This document shows positions 1 to 6,879 of a stretch of 64,000 nucleotides of DNA, piece after piece; within the stretch, counting starts at the first letter, position 1; the number at the start of each line of letters is the position of its first letter. The DNA lies in contig JAAWAV010000048.1 of NCBI GenBank assembly GCA_022792335.1, positions 49,194 to 113,193 of the forward strand, given 5' to 3'. Origin of the DNA: Lachnospiraceae bacterium. Lineage in GTDB: Bacteria; Bacillota; Clostridia; Lachnospirales; Lachnospiraceae. The translations under genes and the position numbers were made by a program. The notes below the pieces were generated by a model that ran no database searches, was not told the DNA's origin, and worked only from the letters and a program-made list of their open reading frames with translations.

Positions 1-286
1 ACTCCCGTCCCTCATACCAGTCCCGAAGCACATATCTGGCCTGATCCTCGTCCGGAGAAATCAGATTTCCTTCTGCATTCTGTATACAGCAGTCCACTTG
101 AAGTCCGACCTCCGTCAACGCGGACAGCACTTCATATTCTAGCTGAATCCTTTTGTCCGATCCCGTCCATTCCTTTAATAATTTAAGGCCCTGACTGGTC
201 TCACACAAAAAGGCGCCCCTGGTACGCCAGGTTCTGGATACCTCCAGATCGTACTGGTCCAACACGCCGGTTCCTCGTTCACTCAC
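1..286 (-). CDS. CotS-like spore coat kinase-fold protein (partial, N-terminal 95 codons)
   Basis: The gene runs off the left edge of the window, so only its first 95 codons are visible. The protein opens with V-L-D-Q-Y-D-L-E-V and continues with R-G-A-F-L-C-E-T, L-K-L-L-K-E and R-Y-V-L-R-D-W-Y. That is the N-lobe pattern of the CotS/YsxE family of spore-coat proteins, which have an aminoglycoside-phosphotransferase fold. I chose the GTG at 284-286 because a strong GGAGGGG ribosome site lies 5 nt upstream of it. The family assignment rests on pattern memory only. It fits a spore former, as does the sigK gene further along. The C-lobe with the catalytic residues is outside the window. Confidence 0.6.
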   Translation of the reverse strand, partial: MSERGTGVLDQYDLEVSRTWRTRGAFLCETSQGLKLLKEWTGSDKRIQLEYEVLSALTEVGLQVDCCIQNAEGNLISPDEDQARYVLRDWYEGRE

Positions 287-560
287 GTCTACCCCTCCAA
301 ATGACTGATAAAAATCTCCTGAAAATTGGCTACTTCTATCCTATGAATGGAATGGTGGAAACATGATTAATTTAACAATGAACTTCCACGTGCCCTCCGG
401 TGGGTTGCTTTCGCAACATGATTCCTTACCGCCTCAGTACCCTCGCTTCGCCGGGGCAGGCCCGCGATCCTAGCAAAGTGTTTTTGTTTCATGGGATGCA
501 CTTTCCATGAAACAAAAATGAGGTCCGTCGATTTTCGACGGACCCCTGAGTCTTAAAAAA
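287..560. other. Intergenic region with nested inverted repeats
   Basis: No gene is supported here. The stretch contains a GC-rich part (about 385-475) with a small GTTGC/GCAAC hairpin. It also has a perfect 14-bp inverted repeat (481-494 and 505-518) and, closest to ppdK, the ppdK terminator hairpin. The density of hairpins resembles a dispersed intergenic repeat, but no second copy was noticed in this window. Confidence 0.5.
515..544 (-). terminator. Intrinsic terminator downstream of ppdK
   Basis: On the minus strand, a perfect 10-bp stem GGTCCGTCGA / TCGACGGACC with a 3-nt loop (522-544) is followed by a short T-rich tract. It lies 17 nt past the ppdK stop codon. Confidence 0.7.
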
Positions 561-3185
561 TTATTTATTGTTGAGTGCTGCCTGAGCCGCCGCCAGCCTT
601 GCGATAGGAACGCGGAACGGAGAACAGGATACATAATTCAGGCCAATCTTATGGCAAAATTCCACGGAGCTGGGATCGCCGCCGTGCTCGCCGCAAATAC
701 CAATCTTTAAGTTGGGATTGGCGGTACGGCCTTTTTCGGAAGCCATGGCAACCAACTGGCCAACGCCTTCCTGATCCAGTTTTGCAAACGGATCGGACTC
801 ATAAATCTTGTTTTCATAGTAGGACGGCAGGAACTTTCCAGCGTCGTCACGGGAGAATCCAAAGGTCATCTGAGTCAGATCATTGGTGCCAAAGGAGAAA
901 AATTCTGCCTCCTCAGCAATCTGATCTGCAGTGAGAGCCGCACGAGGAATCTCGATCATGGTACCTACATGATAATTAATGTAAGCGCCCTTTTCTTTCA
1001 TAACTTCCTCAGCCGTGGAAATAACCACTTTTTTCACATATTTCAGCTCTTTCTTCTCACCTACGAGAGGAATCATCATCTCAGGAACGATGTCATAACC
1101 CATTTCATCCTTCACTTCGATGGCAGCCTCAATGATAGCTCTGGTCTGCATCTTAGCGATCTCCGGATAAGTCACGGCCAGACGACATCCGCGGTGTCCC
1201 ATCATCGGGTTAAACTCATGGAGTTCGTCACACTTCGCCTGTACCTGTTCTGCCGTCAGACCCATATCCTCTGCCAACGCCTGGATATCCTCCGGATCGG
1301 TGGGGATGAACTCATGAAGCGGCGGATCCAGATAACGTACCGTCATCGGACGTCCCTTCAAAGCCTTGTACATGGCCTTGAAATCCTCTTTCTGGAAAGG
1401 AATCAGCTCGTTGAGCGCTGCTTCTCTGGCTTCCACTGTATCAGAAAGGATCATCTTGCGGATCTTCGGAATCCTATCAGGTTCAAAGAACATATGCTCT
1501 GTCCGGCACAGTCCGATACCTTCGGCTCCTAACTTCACCGCATTTTCCGTATCCGCAGGGGTATCGGCATTGGTACGCACCCGCAGCTTGCGGTACTGAT
1601 CCGCCCAGCGCATGATCCGGCCGAAGTTTCCGCCTACAGAAGCCTCTACGGTCGGAATATCGCCCTTGTAGATTTTGCCGGTGGTACCATCCAGAGAAAT
1701 ATAATCTCCCTCTGTGAACGTATAGCCGCCCAGCTCAAATCTCTTTTCTTCTTCATTGATCTTGATGTCGCCACAACCGGATACACAACAAGTTCCCATA
1801 CCGCGGGCAACGACTGCTGCATGAGAGGTCATACCACCGCGGACAGTCAGGATTCCTTCCGCTGCATGCATTCCCTCGATATCCTCCGGAGAAGTCTCCA
1901 GACGAACGAGGACGACTCTCTCGCCCTTCTCATGAGCGTTCTTCGCATCCTCAGCAGTAAAATAAACTTTACCTGCTGCAGCGCCGGGAGATGCGGGAAG
2001 CGCACTTCCGATTACCTCGCCCGCCTTCAGGGCCGCAGGATCAAAAGTAGGATGGAGAAGCTGATCCAGGGATTTGGCTTCGATCCGGCACACAGCCTCT
2101 TCCGGCGTAATCTTCCCTTCGTCTACCAGATCGCAGGCAATCTGAATCGCAGCCGAAGCCGTTCTCTTTCCATTTCTGGTCTGAAGGAAGAAAAGCTGGC
2201 CTTCCTGAATCGTAAATTCCATATCCTGCATGTCGCAGTAATGGTCCTCCAGCTTGTTTGCAATCTCCATAAACTGGCGATAGCACTTGGGAAGATCCTC
2301 CTCCAGCTTCGTAATCGGCTGAGGAGTTCTGACGCCAGCCACTACGTCCTCGCCCTGGGCGTTGATCAGATACTCGCCGTAAATTCCCTTCTCACCGGTA
2401 GAAGGATTTCTGGTAAAGGCAACGCCTGTACCGGAAGTATTGCTCATATTTCCAAATACCATGGTCTGAACATTGACCGCGGTACCCCAGTCGCCGGGGA
2501 TATCATTCATTCTTCTGTAAACAATGGCACGAGGGTTGTCCCAGGAACGGAATACGGCCTTTACAGCCTCCATAAGCTGAACCCTGGGATCCTGAGGGAA
2601 GTCCACTCCTCCCATCGCTTCTTTATAAACTGCCTTAAATTTGGAAACCAGTTCCTTCAGATCTTCTGCCGTCAACTCTGTGTCATAATGAACACCCTTA
2701 GCCTCTTTAAGCTCATCAATGATTTTTTCAAAGAAGGACTTGGGAACTTCCATAACTACATCGGAGAACATCTGGATAAATCTCCGGTAAGAATCATATG
2801 CGAACCTGGGGTTTCCAGTTTTCTTCGCAAACCCTTCCACAGAGACATCATTCAGTCCCAGATTCAGGATAGTATCCATCATACCAGGCATGGAAGCTCT
2901 GGCGCCGGAGCGCACAGATACCAAAAGCGGATTCTCCGTATCTCCAAACTGTTTTCCGTTTTCTCTCTCCAACCATTTCATCGCCTCAAAGATCTGTCCC
3001 TGAATTTCCTCAGTAATCTTCTGGCCGCTGTTGTAATAATCTGTACATGCTTCTGTCGTCACTGTAAATCCCTGGGGGATCGGAAGTCCCAGGTTGGTCA
3101 TCTCTGCCAGATTGGCGCCCTTGCCGCCAAGAAGGTTACGCATATCCGCATTTCCTTCTTTAAACAAATATACCCATTTTGCCAT
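561..3185 (-). CDS. ppdK: Pyruvate, phosphate dikinase
   Basis: This cytosolic enzyme interconverts pyruvate + ATP + Pi and phosphoenolpyruvate + AMP + PPi. In anaerobic Clostridia it often serves glycolysis with PPi or PEP formation. At 874 aa it has the full length of the family. The N-terminal ATP-grasp part starts M-A-K-W-V-Y-L-F and has the G-G-K-G-A-N-L-A-E-M motif. The swivelling phosphohistidine domain carries T-S-H-A-A-V-V-A-R-G at about residue 455. The C-terminal PEP/pyruvate barrel ends with the catalytic Cys in G-I-C-G-E-H-G-G. The ATG is preceded by GGAGGG. It is monocistronic, with its own promoter and terminator. Confidence 0.96.
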   Translation of the reverse strand: MAKWVYLFKEGNADMRNLLGGKGANLAEMTNLGLPIPQGFTVTTEACTDYYNSGQKITEEIQGQIFEAMKWLERENGKQFGDTENPLLVSVRSGARASMPGMMDTILNLGLNDVSVEGFAKKTGNPRFAYDSYRRFIQMFSDVVMEVPKSFFEKIIDELKEAKGVHYDTELTAEDLKELVSKFKAVYKEAMGGVDFPQDPRVQLMEAVKAVFRSWDNPRAIVYRRMNDIPGDWGTAVNVQTMVFGNMSNTSGTGVAFTRNPSTGEKGIYGEYLINAQGEDVVAGVRTPQPITKLEEDLPKCYRQFMEIANKLEDHYCDMQDMEFTIQEGQLFFLQTRNGKRTASAAIQIACDLVDEGKITPEEAVCRIEAKSLDQLLHPTFDPAALKAGEVIGSALPASPGAAAGKVYFTAEDAKNAHEKGERVVLVRLETSPEDIEGMHAAEGILTVRGGMTSHAAVVARGMGTCCVSGCGDIKINEEEKRFELGGYTFTEGDYISLDGTTGKIYKGDIPTVEASVGGNFGRIMRWADQYRKLRVRTNADTPADTENAVKLGAEGIGLCRTEHMFFEPDRIPKIRKMILSDTVEAREAALNELIPFQKEDFKAMYKALKGRPMTVRYLDPPLHEFIPTDPEDIQALAEDMGLTAEQVQAKCDELHEFNPMMGHRGCRLAVTYPEIAKMQTRAIIEAAIEVKDEMGYDIVPEMMIPLVGEKKELKYVKKVVISTAEEVMKEKGAYINYHVGTMIEIPRAALTADQIAEEAEFFSFGTNDLTQMTFGFSRDDAGKFLPSYYENKIYESDPFAKLDQEGVGQLVAMASEKGRTANPNLKIGICGEHGGDPSSVEFCHKIGLNYVSCSPFRVPIARLAAAQAALNNK

Positions 3186-3217
3186 GTCTCTAACTCCCTC
3201 CTGTGTTTTTAGACGTT

Positions 3218-3275
3218 AACCAGCAGGTCGGCACGCCTGCTGGTTTTAGTATAGCACAGAATTGCCTGTCCGCAA
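3218..3275 (-). promoter_or_regulatory. ppdK promoter and 5' UTR hairpin
   Basis: On the minus strand a TATACT -10 (3248-3253) lies 16 bp from a weak TTGCGG -35 (3270-3275). The transcript would begin with a perfect 10-bp hairpin, AACCAGCAGG / CCTGCTGGTT (3218-3245). No T-run follows it, so it looks more like a 5' stability or regulatory structure than a terminator. Confidence 0.5.
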
Positions 3276-3351
3276 ACCATTTTTTTGCCATTTTTTATAA
3301 TTTTTGTATATTTTCCGGTACAATATTTGGTAACTTTTCTCGTACTGACAA

Positions 3352-4236
3352 TCAGTTTTCCAGCATGTTCCGAATCGCTTTCAGTTCCTGTATGTCAAAC
3401 TGATAACTTTCATTGCAGAAATGACAGGACACTTCCGCCGTCTCGCCGGATGCGATCATCTCCTCAAGCTCCGTCTTTCCCACACTGATCAAGGCTTTTT
3501 TTACCCGCTCTTTGGAACAATTGCAGAAAAACCGGGTGGGAATCCGATCCAGAATCTCCAGTTCAAACTCCCCCAAAATATGAGAGAGTATTTCTTCCGG
3601 TCCCTCTCCCCCATCCAAAAGAGCCGTGATCGATCGTATCTCTCCCAATCGCTTTTCAAGCTGTCCGACGATCTCTTCCCCTGCCTCCGGCATGAGCTGG
3701 AGGATGAAGCCTCCTGCCTGGCGCACAGTATTTTCCCGGTTCATGAGCACTCCCAAAGCCACCGAGGAAGGAGTCTGCTCTGACAGTGCATAATAATAGG
3801 TAAGATCTTCCGCGATTTCTCCGCTTACCAGATTAATCTGTCCAGAATATGGTTCTTTTAAACCAATGTCCCGAATCACCGTCAAAGTCCCGTTCCCCAC
3901 GGCTCCTGCCACGTCCAGTTTTCCATCTGCTCTGGCATGAAGAAGGACCTCGGGGTTTTGTACCGTCCCTTTTACATCTGCATGAGAATTTGCCGTAACG
4001 GTGATTCCTCCGATGGGGCCGTCTCCCTGGATCCGCAGCGTCAGCACATCTTTCTCTCCCTTCATCATAGCCCCCATCATGGCTCCCGCCGTCAGAAGCC
4101 GTCCCAGAGCAGCCGTCGCAACCGGGCTGGTATTGTGCCGCCGTCTCGCCTCTTCCACCAGATTTTTTGAAGTTATTGCAAACGCCCGGATAGCTCCTTC
4201 TGCTGCCGCCGCCCGGACGATATAGTCTCCGTTCAT
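3352..4236 (-). CDS. hslO: Redox-regulated chaperone Hsp33
   Basis: Hsp33 is a cytosolic holdase activated when oxidation releases the zinc from its C-terminal cysteines. The 294-aa protein starts M-N-G-D-Y-I-V-R-A-A-A, as the family does. It ends with the four zinc ligands C-N-C and C-H-F-C. I chose the ATG at 4234-4236 because AGGAGAAAGGAAAG lies just upstream. A longer reading frame begins at 4299, overlapping the methyltransferase stop as ATGA, but its extra 21 residues are atypical and poorly served by a ribosome site. It lies downstream of, and probably in one operon with, the methyltransferase and MATE genes. Confidence 0.93.
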   Translation of the reverse strand: MNGDYIVRAAAAEGAIRAFAITSKNLVEEARRRHNTSPVATAALGRLLTAGAMMGAMMKGEKDVLTLRIQGDGPIGGITVTANSHADVKGTVQNPEVLLHARADGKLDVAGAVGNGTLTVIRDIGLKEPYSGQINLVSGEIAEDLTYYYALSEQTPSSVALGVLMNRENTVRQAGGFILQLMPEAGEEIVGQLEKRLGEIRSITALLDGGEGPEEILSHILGEFELEILDRIPTRFFCNCSKERVKKALISVGKTELEEMIASGETAEVSCHFCNESYQFDIQELKAIRNMLEN

Positions 4237-4295
4237 CTTTCCTTTCTCCTCTCTTTCTCTCTGATCATTTCTCATCTGTCGGCCTTTCGTTCCTT

Positions 4296-5057
4296 TCATT
4301 TTCCCTGTTCTCTCGCTACTACGTAGACTCGTTCGCTTGTCTCATTCGGTGCATTTTCCGTAAACGCGTCATAAAAAGCAACCCATTCCATCCCTGCTTC
4401 TGACAGGGCTTTCCGGATCTCTTCCAGGGAATAAGCCCGCTGGTAATGGAACTCCTCATATTTCCGGTAAAGCCCACTTTCCTCTTTTAAAAAAAGGGTC
4501 AATTCATATTCATTGAGTTTCTGCTCTCTATCATAATAGTTGTCCCATATAAAGCTCTGTTTTTCTCGATTCTCCGCAATGGTCCTTTCTCCCAGAATCT
4601 CTCTGTATTTATATTCCGTATTCAGGTCGAAAATAAAAATCCCTCCGGGATTCAGATAATTATTGACCAGGCGAAATACCTGTACCAGCTCCTCATATTC
4701 TGTGATATAATTCATGGAATCGCAGATGCTGACCATTGCCTCCACTGTGCCATAAAGCTCGAACTCCCGCATATCCTGTAGCAGATACAGAATATCCAGC
4801 CCGCTCTCCCTCCGCTTTTCCATGGCAATCCCCAGCATCTCTTCTGAATTGTCAATGCCTATCATATCATAACCGGCCCGGGATAGGCGTTCCGTCAGAG
4901 CGCCCGTACCGCATCCAAGCTCTGCCACAAGCCCTTCCCTGCATCCATATGTTCTCAAAAGCCTTACCAGATACTCACACCATTCTTCATAGGGAACATT
5001 GTCCATAAATTCATCATATACTTTTGCAAAATCCGTATAGGCGTCTTTACACTCCAT
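4296..5057 (-). CDS. Class I SAM-dependent methyltransferase
   Basis: This is a small Rossmann-fold methyltransferase of about 253 aa. Motif I, V-A-E-L-G-C-G-T-G-A-L-T, binds SAM, and the acidic motif II follows in M-I-G-I-D-N-S-E-E-M-L. The N-terminus, Y-T-D-F-A-K-V-Y-D-E-F-M-D, is common in Clostridia methyltransferases of unknown substrate. I prefer the ATG at 5055-5057, which has an AAGGGAG site. The frame stays open to a GTG at 5180 that overlaps the upstream MATE stop, and a longer, translationally coupled product cannot be excluded. The substrate cannot be read from sequence. Confidence 0.85.
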   Translation of the reverse strand: MECKDAYTDFAKVYDEFMDNVPYEEWCEYLVRLLRTYGCREGLVAELGCGTGALTERLSRAGYDMIGIDNSEEMLGIAMEKRRESGLDILYLLQDMREFELYGTVEAMVSICDSMNYITEYEELVQVFRLVNNYLNPGGIFIFDLNTEYKYREILGERTIAENREKQSFIWDNYYDREQKLNEYELTLFLKEESGLYRKYEEFHYQRAYSLEEIRKALSEAGMEWVAFYDAFTENAPNETSERVYVVAREQGK

Positions 5058-5176
5058 CCGACTATCACTCCCTTCGGTTTTCCTGACACAGACGGCTTCG
5101 TACACAGAGACGACTTCCTCCACAGACTCTCCGCTTTTCTGCCCAGTCTTATCTCTAAAGAACTCTTCTTCCAGTA

Positions 5177-6532
5177 TCACAGTCCCTTTTCCTCAACCAG
5201 CCGTTTCTCTCTCCATTCTCCGGTAAAGTATCTTCTGAGGGATAAAAGGGCCGCCAGCGTCCAGGCCAACCCTGTAGTGATCCAGATTCCCCATACCCCC
5301 ACTTTGGAATTACCGGTCAAAATCAGAGCCAATCCAATACGGCTCACTGCCTCTATGGCACTGTTTTTCATGGGATAGACGGTATCCCCGGCTCCGCTTA
5401 AGAAATGATGGAGAATCTGTACCCCTCCCATAGACAGAAAAAATATCCCCGTAATCCGGATTCCTGCCGCTGCGAGATCCACCATCTTCTCATCATCAAC
5501 TAAAAGTCCCATAAACATCTCTCCAAATATCCAGAAAAACGCTGCAAGACATAGGGACAGGATCAGTGTGATCTTCGCTGCCGAAGCCGCCCCTTTTTTC
5601 ACCCGTTCCGTATTTCCCGCTCCGATATTCTGTCCGGTAAAAGCCGCCACCGCAGATCCGATCCCCAGATAAATATGACGAATCAGAGACTCCGTCTGGC
5701 TGGTAGCTGTAAAGGCGCCGATGGCCGTCACGCCGAAACTGTTGACAATCCACTGAAGCGCACTGCCGGAAGCATAGACAAAGATATTTTGCGCCCCTGC
5801 GGGAAGAGACAGACGGATGGTCTTTTTAAGCATCTGCTTATCCGGCCCTGGCTTTTGAAAAGCTTCTCTGAAATAGGAAATGGTCCAGAAAGCGTAAATC
5901 AGGCAGAGAATTGCCGCCACAGTCTGAGACAAGGTGCTCGCCAGGGCAGCGCCAAAGGCGCCCAGAGAAAACCGGACTACAAACAACAGATCCAGGCCGA
6001 TATTCAGCACACTGGAAAATACCACGATAAGCATAGGTACTCTGGAATTGCCAAGCGCCCGAAGCACCTGAAAGGTAGAAAAACAGGCGGCAATGGAAAT
6101 CTGTCCGGCCAGATAAACTTTCATATAAACAGACGCATCCTTCATAAGCTCCGGCGGCGTCCCCAGAAGGGTCAGAAGCGGCTCCGTAAGGATCAGAGCC
6201 AGAACCGTCATAAGCGCGGCTTCCGAAAGGACCACATAAGCTCCGTTTCGGATAGAACTGGTCACGCCCTCCTGATCTCCCGCCCCATAATGCTGCGCCA
6301 CCAGAATACCGATTCCGGTCTGAGTCCCAATCGAAAGAGACATAAACATAAAAATCAGCGCTCCGGTAGCTCCCACCGCCGAAAACGCATCTGCTCCCAC
6401 GTATCGTCCCACAATTGCCCGGTCTGCCAGCAGATAAAGCTGTTCTACCATATTTCCAATGATCGCAGGCGCCGCAAACCAAAGCAGCAGTCTCGTCGGA
6501 CTGCCCTTTGTCATATCTGAAAGTCCCCTCAT
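5177..6532 (-). CDS. MATE family multidrug/cation efflux protein
   Basis: This inner-membrane antiporter exports drugs or metabolites using Na+ or H+. The protein has about 451 aa and 12 hydrophobic segments. The family opening L-L-L-W-F-A-A-P-A-I-I-G-N-M-V-E-Q-L-Y is followed by D-R-A-I-V-G-R-Y-V-G. The start at 6530-6532 is chosen for the AGGAAAGAGG site upstream and because typical MATE proteins begin here. The frame extends 26 residues further but lacks family similarity there. It is first in an apparent MATE-methyltransferase-hslO operon. It is one of three MATE genes in the window. Confidence 0.9.
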   Translation of the reverse strand: MRGLSDMTKGSPTRLLLWFAAPAIIGNMVEQLYLLADRAIVGRYVGADAFSAVGATGALIFMFMSLSIGTQTGIGILVAQHYGAGDQEGVTSSIRNGAYVVLSEAALMTVLALILTEPLLTLLGTPPELMKDASVYMKVYLAGQISIAACFSTFQVLRALGNSRVPMLIVVFSSVLNIGLDLLFVVRFSLGAFGAALASTLSQTVAAILCLIYAFWTISYFREAFQKPGPDKQMLKKTIRLSLPAGAQNIFVYASGSALQWIVNSFGVTAIGAFTATSQTESLIRHIYLGIGSAVAAFTGQNIGAGNTERVKKGAASAAKITLILSLCLAAFFWIFGEMFMGLLVDDEKMVDLAAAGIRITGIFFLSMGGVQILHHFLSGAGDTVYPMKNSAIEAVSRIGLALILTGNSKVGVWGIWITTGLAWTLAALLSLRRYFTGEWREKRLVEEKGL

Positions 6533-6557
6533 CCTCTTTCCTCCCTTGTGTGGTACT

Positions 6558-6587
6558 ATTATAATACAGTTTCCTCCCCATTGACAA
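6558..6587 (-). promoter_or_regulatory. Sigma-A promoter for the MATE-methyltransferase-hslO genes
   Basis: On the minus strand TTGTCA (6582-6587) and TATAAT (6558-6563) are separated by 18 bp. This puts the start of transcription about 20 nt before the MATE start codon. Confidence 0.7.
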
Positions 6588-6629
6588 GAGCATCTCCTGG
6601 CAGAGACCATGGGAAACGATTTAAAATAA

Positions 6630-6659
6630 AAAAATCAAAAAAGAAGGTATAAGCCTTCT
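6630..6659 (-). terminator. Intrinsic terminator after the metal ATPase transcript
   Basis: On the minus strand a stem AGAAGG / CCTTCT (6642-6659) is followed by a long T-rich run. It would end transcripts of the P-type ATPase about 220 nt after its stop codon. Confidence 0.6.
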
Positions 6660-6879
6660 CTTTCCGGGCATACTTAAGATAGTACCAAAGAAAAGAGAAA
6701 TACTTATCCTCCCCTTTTGATTATCCCCTCACTGCCCATGTGGCGGTGGGGGGATTTTTGTTTTCAGGCGCTGCGCTCGCTCCTTTTTCGTTCCTTTTTC
6801 GCTGCTTTTTACACAGCCTGACAGCCAATCCGGAAAAAGCCGGCAGACCAAAGATAAAGAAACGGTGTTCTTATGTGCC
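6660..6879. other. Intergenic stretch with no supported gene
   Basis: This is the 3' side of the P-type ATPase. I see no gene with a start and ribosome site. It holds a plus-strand terminator (listed separately). On the minus strand a short open stretch reads K-Y-F-S-F-L-W-Y-Y-L-K-Y-A-R-K-E-K-A, which I do not recognise. Confidence 0.4.
6723..6762 (+). terminator. Orphan plus-strand intrinsic terminator
   Basis: A GC-rich stem (ATCCCC...CACTGCC pairing with GGCGGTG...GGGGAT) is followed by TTTTTGTTTT on the plus strand. The genes on both sides are on the minus strand, so no annotated plus-strand transcript ends here. Confidence 0.6.

Noticed and set aside
5058..5180. Longer methyltransferase starting at GTG 5180
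   Set aside because: The extra residues are not family-like, and the ATG at 5057 has a ribosome site; kept only as a possibility.
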